Below, piece by piece: positions 48,236-59,987 of a stretch of DNA of 64,000 bases. A program made the translations under genes and the position numbers. The notes below the pieces were generated by a model, which worked only from the letters and a program-made list of their open reading frames with translations, was not told the DNA's origin and made no database searches. Source of the stretch: Deinococcus hopiensis KR-140 (GTDB lineage: Bacteria; Deinococcota; Deinococci; Deinococcales; Deinococcaceae); contig NZ_FWWU01000009.1 of NCBI RefSeq assembly GCF_900176165.1, positions 2,538,501 through 2,602,500 of the forward strand. The letters run 5' to 3'. How positions within the stretch are numbered: position 1 is the stretch's first letter; each line of letters starts with the position of its first letter.

Positions 48236-48655
48236 TTACTCCGCCACGCGCAGGCGCACGTCCACATTGCCCCGCGTCGCCACGCTGTAGGGGCAGACCT
48301 CGTGGGCGGCGTGCATCAGTTCCTCGGCCTGCTCGCGGCTCAGCCCCGGAAAGTGGCCCTCCAGCTCTACATCCAGCGCGAACGCGAGCCCGCTTTTTTG
48401 CAGGCCCACCCGTGCCGTAATGGTGCTGCCCTGGTCCAGGTCCAGCTTCTGCCGCCGCGCCACCACGCCGAGCGCCCCCTGGAAGCATGCCGCGTAGCCC
48501 GCCGCAAACAGCTGCTCGGGGTTGGTGCCGGGGCCGCCATCACCGCCGATTTCGGCAGGAACGCTAAGGGCGAGGTCAAGGCGGCCATCCGACGTAAGGG
48601 TGTGGCCTGCGCGGCCTCCAGTGGCGACGGCCTCGGCAGTGTAAAGGTTGCTCAC
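48236..48655 (-). CDS. ohr: Organic hydroperoxide resistance protein (Ohr)
   Basis: A 139-residue OsmC/Ohr protein. The two redox cysteines lie in FAAGYAACFQGAL and HEVCPYSVATRG, and the catalytic Arg and Glu environment (DGRLDLALSVP) is present. PYSxATRGN is the Ohr subgroup end. It reduces organic peroxides with lipoyl or thiol donors. No OhrR regulator lies nearby. Confidence 0.94.
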   Translation of the reverse strand: MSNLYTAEAVATGGRAGHTLTSDGRLDLALSVPAEIGGDGGPGTNPEQLFAAGYAACFQGALGVVARRQKLDLDQGSTITARVGLQKSGLAFALDVELEGHFPGLSREQAEELMHAAHEVCPYSVATRGNVDVRLRVAE

Positions 48656-48719
48656 GCCTCCATGATGCCGAAAAAAGTGGCATGGAACCGGGGCACCTGC
48701 TCCCAGCGACCTTCACCTT

Positions 48720-48945
48720 CCCAGAAGAAAAGGAATTTTTCTGAAAATTATTTTTCATTCCTCCCAGCACTCCTGCCCAACAGCGGACAGATGCTTGAGG
48801 AGAACGGCACAACCCCTCCAGAGAACTGGATGAATATCGGTGGAGAGAGCGTCCTGGTCAGCAATTGTTCAATTGATTCCCTTGGAGACTTCTCCAGCAA
48901 AGTATATCAGAATACATTTTTTTAGATAAAAATAGTTTTCTATGA
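48720..48945. other. AT-rich stretch upstream of the chitinase gene
   Basis: Two blocks (about 48727-48755 and 48900-48943) are strongly A/T-rich, unlike the rest of the window, with runs such as TTTTTTTAGATAAAAATAG. No gene is seen. It may hold the chitinase promoter or be acquired DNA. Confidence 0.5.
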
Positions 48946-49141
48946 TGGAGTCAGCACCAAAAGTTGCGAAGCCCAACGGACGTCCCAGGCAGGAGCCGGA
49001 CCTGCCGCAAGGAGAGTTTGCTGCTGACGCATTTCTCCTTCCCACCCTGGACGTGGTGAAGCCCCTGACGGCCTGGGCCGCCCGCCTACCTGCCGCCCCT
49101 GGACCGGCTGCCTGCTGCCGGAGGACTTTCGAGGTTGCCGC

Positions 49142-51175
49142 ATGTCTCCACGAAACCGCGCTTCCCTGTCTGCCCGTTCTTCTCACCTCGGCCTGGTGCT
49201 CTCAGCCGGCCTGCTGCTCGCCGCCTGTAACGGCACCACGCCCAACGTCACGACCCAGAAGTCGGCCGACTCCTCTACCTTGCAGGCGCAGGCGAGCACG
49301 ACACCGACAGCGACGTTCAGCACGAGCAGCGCGTGGGACAGCGGCTTTGGCGGCGTGATCACCCTGCGTAACCCCACCGCCACGGCCATCAAAGGCTGGA
49401 CCCTCAAATTCAGGTTCAACGGCAACGCCGCCCTCACCGGTACCCCCTGGGGTGCCGGCGGCGCCGTCTCCAAAGACAGTACCGGCCTCTACGCCATCAC
49501 CCCCAACACCTGGGGCGGCGACACCATCCCCGCTGGAGGCGCGGTCACCGTCTCCTACGACGGCACCGGCACCTTCAGCGGCGTAAACACCTGCACCCTC
49601 AACGGCAATCCCTGCGACGGCACCACCCCCCCCGCAGACACCACCGCTCCCACGGTCAGCGTCACGGCCAGCCCGACGGGCGTGACGGCGGCCGGAACGG
49701 TGAACCTGAGCGCGGCGGCGAGCGACAACGTGGGGGTGACGAAAGTGGAGTTCTACCGGGGCGCAATCCTGCTGAGCACCGACACCACCTCGCCCTACAC
49801 GGCGGCGGACAGCGTGACTTCGGCGCAGAACGGGACGCAGACGTACGTGGCCAAAGCCTTCGACGCCGCCGGAAATACCAGGTCCGCCTCCGCCAGCGTC
49901 ACCGTTAACATCGCTGGCACCACGCCTCCCCCGCCCAGCGGCTTCAAGCGTGTGGCGTACTTCAGCCAGTGGGGCATCTACGGCCGCAACTATCAGGTCA
50001 AGAACATCGACACCTCGGGGACGGCGGCCACGCTGACGCACATCAACTATGCGTTCGGCAACCTCTACCTGCAGGGCAGCAACTACGTGTGCGGTGAAGT
50101 CACGCGCGCCGAGACGGGCAACGGCGACGGCGGCGACGCCTTCGCGGATTACGGCAAGAGCTTCGACGCGGCGACGAGCGTGGATGGTGCGGCGGATACC
50201 TGGAGCCAGCCGCTGAAGGGCAATTTCAACCAACTCAAGAAGCTCAAGGCGAAGTACCCAGGCCTCAAGGCCCTGATCAGCCTGGGCGGCTGGACCTGGA
50301 GCAAGCACTTCTCGGAAGCGGCCAGCACCGACGCGGGGCGCAAGGCGCTGGTTTCCTCGTGCATCGACCTGTACATCAGGGGCAACCTGCCGGTGGTTGA
50401 CGGGGCGGGCGGCGCCGGAGCGGCAGCGGGGGTCTTTGACGGCATCGACATCGACTGGGAATACCCCGGTGGCGGCGGCCTGCCCACCAACAGTGTGAGC
50501 GCGCAGGACAACCAGAACTTCACGCTGCTGCTGCAGGAATTCCGCCGTCAGCTCAACGCCTACAAGCCGGGGTTGCTGCTGACCATCGCCGCGCCCGGCG
50601 GACCCGACAAGATCGCCAACCAGAGCCCCTCGGCGTATAAGGACGCGGTGGACTGGGTCAACCTGATGACCTACGACTTCCGCGGCGCGTGGGACGCCAC
50701 CGGCCCCACCAACTTCCACTCCAACCTGTACCCCGATCCCCAGAGCCCCGGCGTGGCCCCCGCCAAGACCTACTCGGTAGACAGCACCGTGCAGGCGTTC
50801 CTGAACGCCGGAATGCCCGCAAACAAACTGGTGGTCGGCATTCCCTTCTACGGACGCGGCTGGACCGGCGTACCGAGCACCAACAACGGCCTGTACCAGT
50901 CGGCCACGGGAGCGGCCCACGGCACCTACGAGAACGGCTACGAGGACTTCAAGGTTCTCAAGGACGCCCCCGGCACCGTGTACCGCAGCTCCGTGACCGG
51001 ACAGATGTGGAAGTACGACGGCACCAACTTCTGGAGTTACGACGATCCGCAGGTGATCACTACCAAGACGGCCTACATCAAGCAAAAGGGCTTGGGCGGC
51101 GCGATGGCGTGGTCGCTCGACGGCGACGACAGCACCGGCACCCTCGCCAAAGCGATTGCCAACGGCCTGAAGTAA
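49142..51175 (+). CDS. Chitinase, GH18 family lipoprotein with binding modules
   Basis: A 677-residue protein with a lipoprotein signal ending LLLAAC. A CBM2-like binding module spans about 45-155 (AWDSGFGGVITLRNPTATAI; GWTLKF), then a bacterial Ig-like domain (160-250) and the GH18 barrel (260-677). The catalytic motif FDGIDIDWEYPGG places the proton donor at Glu440; ALISLGGWTWSKHF is the second GH18 signature. It cleaves chitin outside the cell. The start is an ATG after GAGGTTGCCGC, with an AT-rich region further upstream. Confidence 0.92.
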   Translation: MSPRNRASLSARSSHLGLVLSAGLLLAACNGTTPNVTTQKSADSSTLQAQASTTPTATFSTSSAWDSGFGGVITLRNPTATAIKGWTLKFRFNGNAALTGTPWGAGGAVSKDSTGLYAITPNTWGGDTIPAGGAVTVSYDGTGTFSGVNTCTLNGNPCDGTTPPADTTAPTVSVTASPTGVTAAGTVNLSAAASDNVGVTKVEFYRGAILLSTDTTSPYTAADSVTSAQNGTQTYVAKAFDAAGNTRSASASVTVNIAGTTPPPPSGFKRVAYFSQWGIYGRNYQVKNIDTSGTAATLTHINYAFGNLYLQGSNYVCGEVTRAETGNGDGGDAFADYGKSFDAATSVDGAADTWSQPLKGNFNQLKKLKAKYPGLKALISLGGWTWSKHFSEAASTDAGRKALVSSCIDLYIRGNLPVVDGAGGAGAAAGVFDGIDIDWEYPGGGGLPTNSVSAQDNQNFTLLLQEFRRQLNAYKPGLLLTIAAPGGPDKIANQSPSAYKDAVDWVNLMTYDFRGAWDATGPTNFHSNLYPDPQSPGVAPAKTYSVDSTVQAFLNAGMPANKLVVGIPFYGRGWTGVPSTNNGLYQSATGAAHGTYENGYEDFKVLKDAPGTVYRSSVTGQMWKYDGTNFWSYDDPQVITTKTAYIKQKGLGGAMAWSLDGDDSTGTLAKAIANGLK

Positions 51176-51241
51176 CCCTCCCGCCGTTCCCGCGCCGCCC
51201 GGCCTCAGGTCAGGCGGCGCGTTCTTGTGCTCCTCCCGGAC

Positions 51242-51901
51242 TCAGGGCATCAGCCGTTCGGTGCGCCAGCCTTCCCCCTCCCGGGTATAGCGGAAGCGGT
51301 CGTGCATGCGGTTGCGGCGACCCTGCCAAAACTCCCACTCCCGCACCTCCACCCGGTAGCCGCCCCAGAAACCGGGCTTGGGAACAGGGCTGCCTTCCGG
51401 GTAGCGCCCGCACAACTCGGCAAACTTCTGTTCCAGCGCGGCGCGGTTTTCAACGGGCGCGCTCTGGGGATCGCTGGCGTGCGCTGCGAGCTGACTCTGG
51501 TAGGGGCGGGCGTGGAAATAGGCGGTGCTTTCCTCCTTGGACACGCGCGTGACGGGGCCGTAGGCGCGCACCTGCCGCTCGTGTTCGGCCCAGTGAAACA
51601 GCACCTCGGCCTGCGGGTTCGCGGCCAGGTCGCGCCCCTTGCGCGAGTCGTAGTTGGTGTAGAAGGTCAGCCCCCGCTCATCCGCGCCCCGCAGCAGCAC
51701 CGTGCGAACGCTGGGCCGCCCAGAAGCCCCCACCGTGGCGAGACTCAGGGCGTAGGGCTCGCGCAGCTTGTCCCGCAGGGCTTCCTCCAGCCAGCCCTGG
51801 AATTGCCCGAGGGGATCAGGATTCAGGTCCGCACGGCGCAACTCGCCCCGGGTGTAGTTCAGGCGCAGGGCGGTGAGATCGGGGGAGGTGGAGTCGGACA
51901 T
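51242..51901 (-). CDS. pdxH: Pyridoxamine 5'-phosphate oxidase
   Basis: A 219-residue FMN enzyme. PSVRTVLLRGADERGLTFYTNY and SRKGRDLAANP are FMN-binding regions, and the C-terminal signature WEFWQGRRNRMHDRFRYT is specific for PNPOx. It makes pyridoxal 5'-phosphate from the pyridoxine or pyridoxamine phosphate. It follows mutM on the same strand with a gap of 9 bases. Confidence 0.95.
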   Translation of the reverse strand: MSDSTSPDLTALRLNYTRGELRRADLNPDPLGQFQGWLEEALRDKLREPYALSLATVGASGRPSVRTVLLRGADERGLTFYTNYDSRKGRDLAANPQAEVLFHWAEHERQVRAYGPVTRVSKEESTAYFHARPYQSQLAAHASDPQSAPVENRAALEQKFAELCGRYPEGSPVPKPGFWGGYRVEVREWEFWQGRRNRMHDRFRYTREGEGWRTERLMP

Positions 51902-51910
51902 GCCTCCACC

Positions 51911-52762
<852 letters not shown>

Positions 52763-52840
52763 GCCTCCGAGGATACCGGGGTGAAGAGGGCAGAACAGGA
52801 TGCGAGGACGCGGTGCGGCCCGGCCCTATGCTGAAGGCCC

Positions 52841-53482
52841 ATGTCCACCCTGCTGCTGACTGGCTTCGAGCCGTTTCACACCCATCCCGTCAATCCCAGT
52901 GCGGAGGCTGCGAAGGCCCTGAATGGGGCCCAGGTGGGGAGGTTGCGCGTCTCCTCGGCGCTGCTTCCGGTGGAGCCCCACGCGGCGGCCCACGCCCTGC
53001 GCTCACATCTGGATCAGCTGCAGCCGGACGCCGTGCTGCTGACCGGCCTGGCAGCCGGCCGTCCGCACGTCACGCTGGAACGGGTGGCGGTGAACGTCAT
53101 GGACTTTGCCATCCCGGACAACGCGGGGCAGACCTACCGCGACGCGCCCGCCAGCACCGACGCGCACGCCCCTGCCGCCTACTTCAGCACCCTCCCTCTG
53201 CGGCCCATGCTGGCCGCCTGGCGGGAGGCGGAACTTCCCGGCAGCATCAGCAACTCGGCGGGGCTATACGTGTGCAACCACGTGATGTATCAGGCCCTCC
53301 ATGCCCTCGCCCGCGCCGACCGTGGCGGCGTGCCCTGCGGCTTCCTGCACCTGCCCGCCAGCGCAGTGGTGGCCCTCGCTGTGCCGGAGGACCGCCCGCC
53401 CCTCCCCTATCTGCCGCAGGCAGAGATCACGCGGGCGGTGCAGGTGGCGGCGGAGACGGTGGCCGCTACGCTCAGGGTCTGA
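52841..53482 (+). CDS. pcp: Pyroglutamyl-peptidase I
   Basis: A 213-residue C15 cysteine peptidase. The N-terminus LLLTGFEPFHTHPVNPS is diagnostic. The catalytic Cys lies in GLYVCNHVMYQAL, the Glu in THVTLERVAVN-type sequence (PHVTLERVAVNVMDF), and the His in GFLHLPASA. It removes N-terminal pyroglutamate from peptides in the cytoplasm. It stands alone. Confidence 0.95.
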   Translation: MSTLLLTGFEPFHTHPVNPSAEAAKALNGAQVGRLRVSSALLPVEPHAAAHALRSHLDQLQPDAVLLTGLAAGRPHVTLERVAVNVMDFAIPDNAGQTYRDAPASTDAHAPAAYFSTLPLRPMLAAWREAELPGSISNSAGLYVCNHVMYQALHALARADRGGVPCGFLHLPASAVVALAVPEDRPPLPYLPQAEITRAVQVAAETVAATLRV

Positions 53483-53525
53483 AACCGTTCACGCCCACAC
53501 CACCCTCCTCGCCTTTCGGGGAACG

Positions 53526-53831
53526 CTAGGGAAATGGAGCCTTGCCGGGCACCCAGCCGCCCCCCAGGCCGCCCGCCCAGTGCCACTCGCCGGAAGCCGT
53601 GGGGTGTTGCCGCAGCGCTCGCGCCACTGCCCCCAGGGGGACACGCCGGGCAAAGCGGGTTCGCGCGTGCCAAGCGGCGAGCGCCGGGCCAGGATCACTC
53701 GGCCGCAAGCCCCGCAGGGCCGCCGCCGCCCGGTTCACCGCCAGATCAAAGAGGGCCGCTGGAACTTCGCCGCCCGGAGCGGCGCCGCCGGGCAGCGGCA
53801 CGTTGAGAAAGGGAGGCTCGTTACCGGGCAT
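53526..53831 (-). CDS. Small protein downstream of the TPR-BTAD regulator
   Basis: A 101-residue protein, MPGNEPPFLNVPLPGGAAPG to GKAPFP, with no signal peptide. The middle (AALFDLAVNRAAAALRGLRP; ALAAWHARTRFARRVPLGAV) looks helical; the end is Gly/Trp-rich. I recognise no family. It starts 7 bases after the regulator's stop, so it is in the same operon and may be part of the same system. Confidence 0.55.
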   Translation of the reverse strand: MPGNEPPFLNVPLPGGAAPGGEVPAALFDLAVNRAAAALRGLRPSDPGPALAAWHARTRFARRVPLGAVARALRQHPTASGEWHWAGGLGGGWVPGKAPFP

Positions 53832-53838
53832 GCCCGCG

Positions 53839-55740
53839 TCAGGACTTCATGCGGTGAAACTCCACCACGTAGCGGGCGAGTTCCTGGGGAGTGGCAACGT
53901 ACCGGGCGAGGTCCACCCGCGCTTCGAGCACCGTGAGGTCATAGGGGTCCACCCGCAGAGACTCGTTGGTCAGCAGCAGGGCGCGGCGCAAGTCACCCTC
54001 CTCCCGGGCGTTGGTCAGGTGGCGGCGCAGCTCCAGCGTGAGCAGCACACGCAGTTCCTCGCGCAGTTCCTCGGCCCACTCGCTTTCCATGCGGAGTCCT
54101 GGCAGGAAGGGACCCCGGTAGAGGGCCAGAGCCTGGGGCAGGTCGGCGGCCTTCAGCGCGTCCCGCAGCGCCGTTACGTCCAGCTCCAGGTGCACGCCCT
54201 CGCCCAGGCGGTACCTGGGCTGCTTGGCACTCCCCTCCATCTGCAGCACGCCTCCCCCCAGCCGCACGCGGAGTTCCCGGAAGACCGCGCGGAAGTAGTC
54301 GCCCGCCGTCTTGGGATCGCGGTCCGGGTAGATGGCCGCTTCGAGCTCCCGGCGGGTGCGGCCCGGATTCAGCGCCAGGTAGGCCAGGGTCAGCACGCTG
54401 CCTTCCAGACTCAGGGCCACCCGTTCGCCTGCGCGCTGCACCTCGGCGCGGCCCAGGGTAAAGACGCGCAGGTGCAGGGGAGCCGCTTCTCCCTCGGCCG
54501 CTTCACGCTGAACGGGGCCCGACACCGCGAGTTTGTCCAGCACCATCTGCATGTCGGGGGCGAAATCCGGGTCCAGGCGCGCCCGCTGCACAAGGTGAGT
54601 CAGCTCCTGCAGATCCGGGCGGTACAGCATGCGGTCCCGGGCACCGACCAGCGCCCCCAGCGCTTCCCGAAAGGCCTCGCGCGTGGTCGGCTCGTCTCCC
54701 TGACGCAGGTGGGCCTCGGCGAGGAACAGCAGGGCCCGGGTGCGGTGGTAGCGCACCAGCCTGTCGGAAGCCAGGGCGTGGGTCAGGTGTGCGGCGGCCT
54801 GCTCGGGGTAATTGCGGCGCAGCAGCAGCACGCCGCGCATCATGTTCACCGCCGGGTGGTCCGCGTCCGGAGCCAGTTCCAGCAACACGTCCAGGGCCTG
54901 CGCGTGCTTGCCCTGACGGCTGTAGAGATCGGCGAGGTGGGTGGCCGTCCACAACCGCAATTCGAAGTCGCGCGACACCGTGACGAGCGGGAGCAGTTCC
55001 TGGAGGCTCTGCAGGTAGGCCGCTGGGTCACCGCTGACGTAGTGCAGTTCGGCTTCGGCGGAGAGGAGGTAGGCGCGGCTCAGGGTCGAATCGGTGCGTT
55101 CCAATACTTCCCGGCCTTGACGCAAGGTCACCCGCGCGCCCATAAAGTCTCCGGTAAGAACCTGGATATTGGCCAGTCCCGAAAGTGCCGAGAGCCGGGC
55201 GTCGGGAAAAGCGTCCGCCGTTAGGATTCGCAAGGCTTCGCCGTACAGCTGTCCCGCCCGCTGCATATCGCCCACCCGGACGTGCATCTGGGCCAGCGTC
55301 TGGGCGACCCGCCCGATGCGCTGCTCGTCTCCCAGCAGCATATAGCCGCGCCACGCCTGCTCGCAGCGCTCCAGCCCTTCTTTCAGGTGCCCCGCCTGGA
55401 ACTCCGCCGTGCCCCACCAGCGCAGCGCCCGGCACCGCAATTCGCCCTTCAGGTCTGGAAGCAGGACTTCAAAGTGCGCCAGCGCCCCGGGAAAACGCCC
55501 CTGAAGCCGCAAGAGGTTGCCATACTCGACGCGCGCCTCCGGGTCACCCAGCGCGCTCGCGCGCAGCAGCGGCAACTCGGCTTCCGCGAACTGCCCCTGC
55601 CACAACAGGGCCATCCCCAGCAACCGCCACTCTTCGGCCGTGACGGGAGGCGCCCCGTTTAACAGGGCAATCACCACGTCGTACTGGCCCGCCTGCATCC
55701 GGGTCAGCAGTTCTGTATGGCGATCTACGTTTACATTCAT
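53839..55740 (-). CDS. TPR-repeat transcriptional regulator with C-terminal DNA-binding and BTAD module
   Basis: A 633-residue protein. Residues 1-420 are a run of helical TPR-like repeats (GNLLRLQGRFPGALAHFEVL; AQTLAQMHVRVGDMQRAGQL; AEAHLRQGDEPTTREAF). A winged-helix DNA-binding region follows at about 430-530 (LHLRVFTLGRAEVQRAGERV; LTLAYLALNPGRTRREL), then a BTAD domain to the end (YRGPFLPGLRMESEWAEELR). SARP activators have the DNA-binding part first; here it is last and the sensor-like repeats come first. No signal peptide or membrane segment is seen. It starts 23 bases from a divergent secreted peptide gene. Confidence 0.82.
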   Translation of the reverse strand: MNVNVDRHTELLTRMQAGQYDVVIALLNGAPPVTAEEWRLLGMALLWQGQFAEAELPLLRASALGDPEARVEYGNLLRLQGRFPGALAHFEVLLPDLKGELRCRALRWWGTAEFQAGHLKEGLERCEQAWRGYMLLGDEQRIGRVAQTLAQMHVRVGDMQRAGQLYGEALRILTADAFPDARLSALSGLANIQVLTGDFMGARVTLRQGREVLERTDSTLSRAYLLSAEAELHYVSGDPAAYLQSLQELLPLVTVSRDFELRLWTATHLADLYSRQGKHAQALDVLLELAPDADHPAVNMMRGVLLLRRNYPEQAAAHLTHALASDRLVRYHRTRALLFLAEAHLRQGDEPTTREAFREALGALVGARDRMLYRPDLQELTHLVQRARLDPDFAPDMQMVLDKLAVSGPVQREAAEGEAAPLHLRVFTLGRAEVQRAGERVALSLEGSVLTLAYLALNPGRTRRELEAAIYPDRDPKTAGDYFRAVFRELRVRLGGGVLQMEGSAKQPRYRLGEGVHLELDVTALRDALKAADLPQALALYRGPFLPGLRMESEWAEELREELRVLLTLELRRHLTNAREEGDLRRALLLTNESLRVDPYDLTVLEARVDLARYVATPQELARYVVEFHRMKS

Positions 55741-55757
55741 CGGCAGGGCTTTAAGAT
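55730..55757 (+). promoter_or_regulatory. Promoter of the peptide gene, overlapping the regulator start
   Basis: TTTACA (55730-55735) and TAAGAT (55752-55757) lie 16 bases apart. Transcription would start at or beside 55764, the A of the ATG, so the message is probably leaderless. The -35 lies inside the first codons of the divergent regulator. A TATATC at 55760-55755 on the other strand is a -10 candidate for the regulator. Confidence 0.6.
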
Positions 55758-55763
55758 ATAGCC

Positions 55764-55913
55764 ATGCGCATCAAAAGAATCGTAACCGCACTGGTGGTTG
55801 TGGCGGCGCTGGGCGCTTCTGCAGCTCAGGCCACGAACGTTGCCGGAGCCTCCCCCGCGCAGAGCACCACCACAACTGCGGCTGACGACTTCGGGCGGAT
55901 CAGCAACAAGTAA
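55764..55913 (+). CDS. Small exported peptide
   Basis: A 49-residue peptide: MRIKRIVTALVVVAALGASA forms a typical Sec signal with cleavage likely after AAQA, leaving about 26 residues (TNVAGASPAQSTTTTAADDF then GRISNK). The mature part has no cysteine and no hydrophobic segment. The gene has its own promoter and terminator. It is divergent from a TPR-BTAD regulator, the setting of peptide pheromone and receptor pairs in Firmicutes. That role is inference; it could also be a small envelope peptide. Confidence 0.65.
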   Translation: MRIKRIVTALVVVAALGASAAQATNVAGASPAQSTTTTAADDFGRISNK

Positions 55914-55931
55914 CGCCGCCTCCCCCCTCTG

Positions 55932-55969
55932 CCGGAGACGGTGCCCAGGGCGCGTCCCCGGTCTTTTTT
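55932..55969 (+). terminator. Terminator of the peptide gene
   Basis: CCGGAGACG and CGTCCCCGG pair with one mismatch, with an inner GCCC/GGGC stem, followed by TCTTTTTT. A dedicated terminator supports the 49-codon gene being real. Confidence 0.75.
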
Positions 55970-55976
55970 GCTTCCT

Positions 55977-58139
<2,163 letters not shown>

Positions 58140-58242
58140 GTCAGGAGCAGGTCAGCGGCCGAAAGGCTCGCCTGAGCCTAGCAGACGGCAGCGGGGGAGG
58201 CGGAAGCTTGGCCGGGCCTCCGTCTCCCCCATCCACCCGCTC

Positions 58243-59487
58243 CTATGCCCGCTTGAACAGCAGCGCCGCGTTCTGACCACCAAACGCGAAGGAGTTGCTC
58301 AGCACGTACTCCACCTGCCGCTCGCGCGCACCTTCCGGAATGTAGTCGAGGTCCAGCGCCGGATCAGGATCGGTGAGGTTGATGGTGGGCGGCAAAATGC
58401 CGTCACGCAGCGCCTGCGCCACGGCGATGGCCTCCACCGCTCCCGCCGCGCCCAGCAGGTGCCCCGTCATGGACTTGGTAGAGCTGACGGCCAGTTCGTG
58501 CGCGTGGTGGCCAAAGACGTGCTTGATGCCCTGCGTCTCGTGCAGATCGTTGAAGTGGGTGCTGGTGCCGTGCGCGTTGATGTAACCCACCTGCTCGGGG
58601 TTTACACCCGCCGAACTCAGCGCCATGCGCATCGCCACCTGCGCGCCGCGTCCCTCAGGAGCGGGCAGGGTAATGTGGTGGGCGTCGGCCGAGGTGCCGT
58701 AGCCGATGATCTCGGCGTAGATGGTGGCCCCGCGCGCCTTGGCCTTCTCGTATTCCTCCAGAACGACCACGCCCGCGCCCTCCCCAAGCACAAAGCCGTC
58801 GCGGCTGGCAGAAAAGGGGCGACTGGCCTCACTCGGAGCGTCGTTGCGGGTGGACAGGGCCTTCATGTTGGAAAAGCCGCCGATGGCAATAGGCGTGATG
58901 GCCGCCTCGCTGCCGCCCGCAAGCATGGTGTCGGCGAGGCCCAGCTGGATATAACGCGCAGCGTCCCCGATGGCCCCGGTGCCCGTGGCGCAGGCGGTGA
59001 CCACCGTGCTACTGGGGCCGGTTGCGCCGTAACGCATGGCGACGTGGCCGGACGCCATGTTGGCGATCATCATCGGGATAAACATGGGGCTGATCCGCCC
59101 CGGGCCACGCGTATGCAGTACGCTCGCCTGATCCTCGAAGGTCTTGACGCCCCCAATGCCGCTGCCGATTACGGTGCCGGTGCGCTCGCTGCGCAATTCC
59201 TCTTCCGTCAGGCCGCTGTCGCGCACCGCCAGTTCCGCCGCTACCAGCGCGAGCTGCACGTAGCGGTCCAGCTTCCGTGCCTCGCGGGCATCCACATACT
59301 CGGTGAGGTCCGTGTCCACCTCACCGGCGATCTTGCTGCCCACGTCCACCGGGTCAAAGCGAGTGATGGTCCGGATGCCGCTCTTGCCCTCGCGCTGCGC
59401 CTGCGCGAACGCCTGCGCGCCTGTGCCGATGGGCGTGACGGGCCCCAGGCCCGTGATCACCACCCGCTTCAGTCCTGTCATCGTCAT
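58243..59487 (-). CDS. fabF: 3-oxoacyl-[ACP] synthase II
   Basis: A 414-residue condensing enzyme. The active-site Cys lies in STVVTACATGTGAIGDA, and the two catalytic His in NAHGTSTHFND and STKSMTGHLLGAAG. It extends acyl-ACP with malonyl-ACP. It follows acpP on the same strand with an 80-base gap. The start could be the ATG at 59487 or a second one two codons later. Confidence 0.96.
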   Translation of the reverse strand: MTMTGLKRVVITGLGPVTPIGTGAQAFAQAQREGKSGIRTITRFDPVDVGSKIAGEVDTDLTEYVDAREARKLDRYVQLALVAAELAVRDSGLTEEELRSERTGTVIGSGIGGVKTFEDQASVLHTRGPGRISPMFIPMMIANMASGHVAMRYGATGPSSTVVTACATGTGAIGDAARYIQLGLADTMLAGGSEAAITPIAIGGFSNMKALSTRNDAPSEASRPFSASRDGFVLGEGAGVVVLEEYEKAKARGATIYAEIIGYGTSADAHHITLPAPEGRGAQVAMRMALSSAGVNPEQVGYINAHGTSTHFNDLHETQGIKHVFGHHAHELAVSSTKSMTGHLLGAAGAVEAIAVAQALRDGILPPTINLTDPDPALDLDYIPEGARERQVEYVLSNSFAFGGQNAALLFKRA

Positions 59488-59567
59488 GCGTTCCTCCCCC
59501 AGACCGAAAGCCGGGCAGGCAGGGGACTGTGCCCCGCCCTGCCCGGCGTCCTTCCTCGCGTCAGGTC

Positions 59568-59798
59568 TTACTGCTTGGCGCCGATGTAGTCGATGGCCGC
59601 TTGCACGGTCCGAATCTTCTCGGCGTCCTCATCGCTGATTGAAATCCCGAAGCGGTCTTCCAGACCCATGATGAGTTCCACCGTCTCCAGGCTATCTGCG
59701 CCCAGATCCTCGACGAACCGCGCCTCGGGGGTCACCTTGTCCGCGTCCACGCCGAGCTTCTCGACGATCACGTCCTTCACATCTTCAAAAGTCGCCAT
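59568..59798 (-). CDS. acpP: Acyl carrier protein
   Basis: A 76-residue acidic protein with the phosphopantetheine site FVEDLGADSLETVELIMGLE (Ser in DSLE). It carries growing fatty acyl chains. AGGAGGAATTCAACA precedes the ATG. TAGACT on the minus strand at 59836-59831 is a possible -10, so acpP-fabF may have their own promoter. Confidence 0.97.
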   Translation of the reverse strand: MATFEDVKDVIVEKLGVDADKVTPEARFVEDLGADSLETVELIMGLEDRFGISISDEDAEKIRTVQAAIDYIGAKQ

Positions 59799-59987
59799 TG
59801 TTGAATTCCTCCTGTCCTGAAGTCTGCGCCAGTCTACACGTGAGGCCGGGAAAAGTGAGCGGGAACTGGACGGGGTTCAAAGGGGGGCTTGCGGCCCGGT
59901 CCAGAATCTAACCGCAGAACCGCGAAAAGAGCAGGGTGCCCGTGGCGGTCAAATGGTCTGACGGTAGACGGTGAGACCCCCAGCTCC

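Noticed and set aside
53542..55224. 560-codon plus-strand frame opposite the TPR-BTAD regulator
   Set aside because: It has no start signal and is the mirror of a gene with coherent TPR and BTAD sequence.
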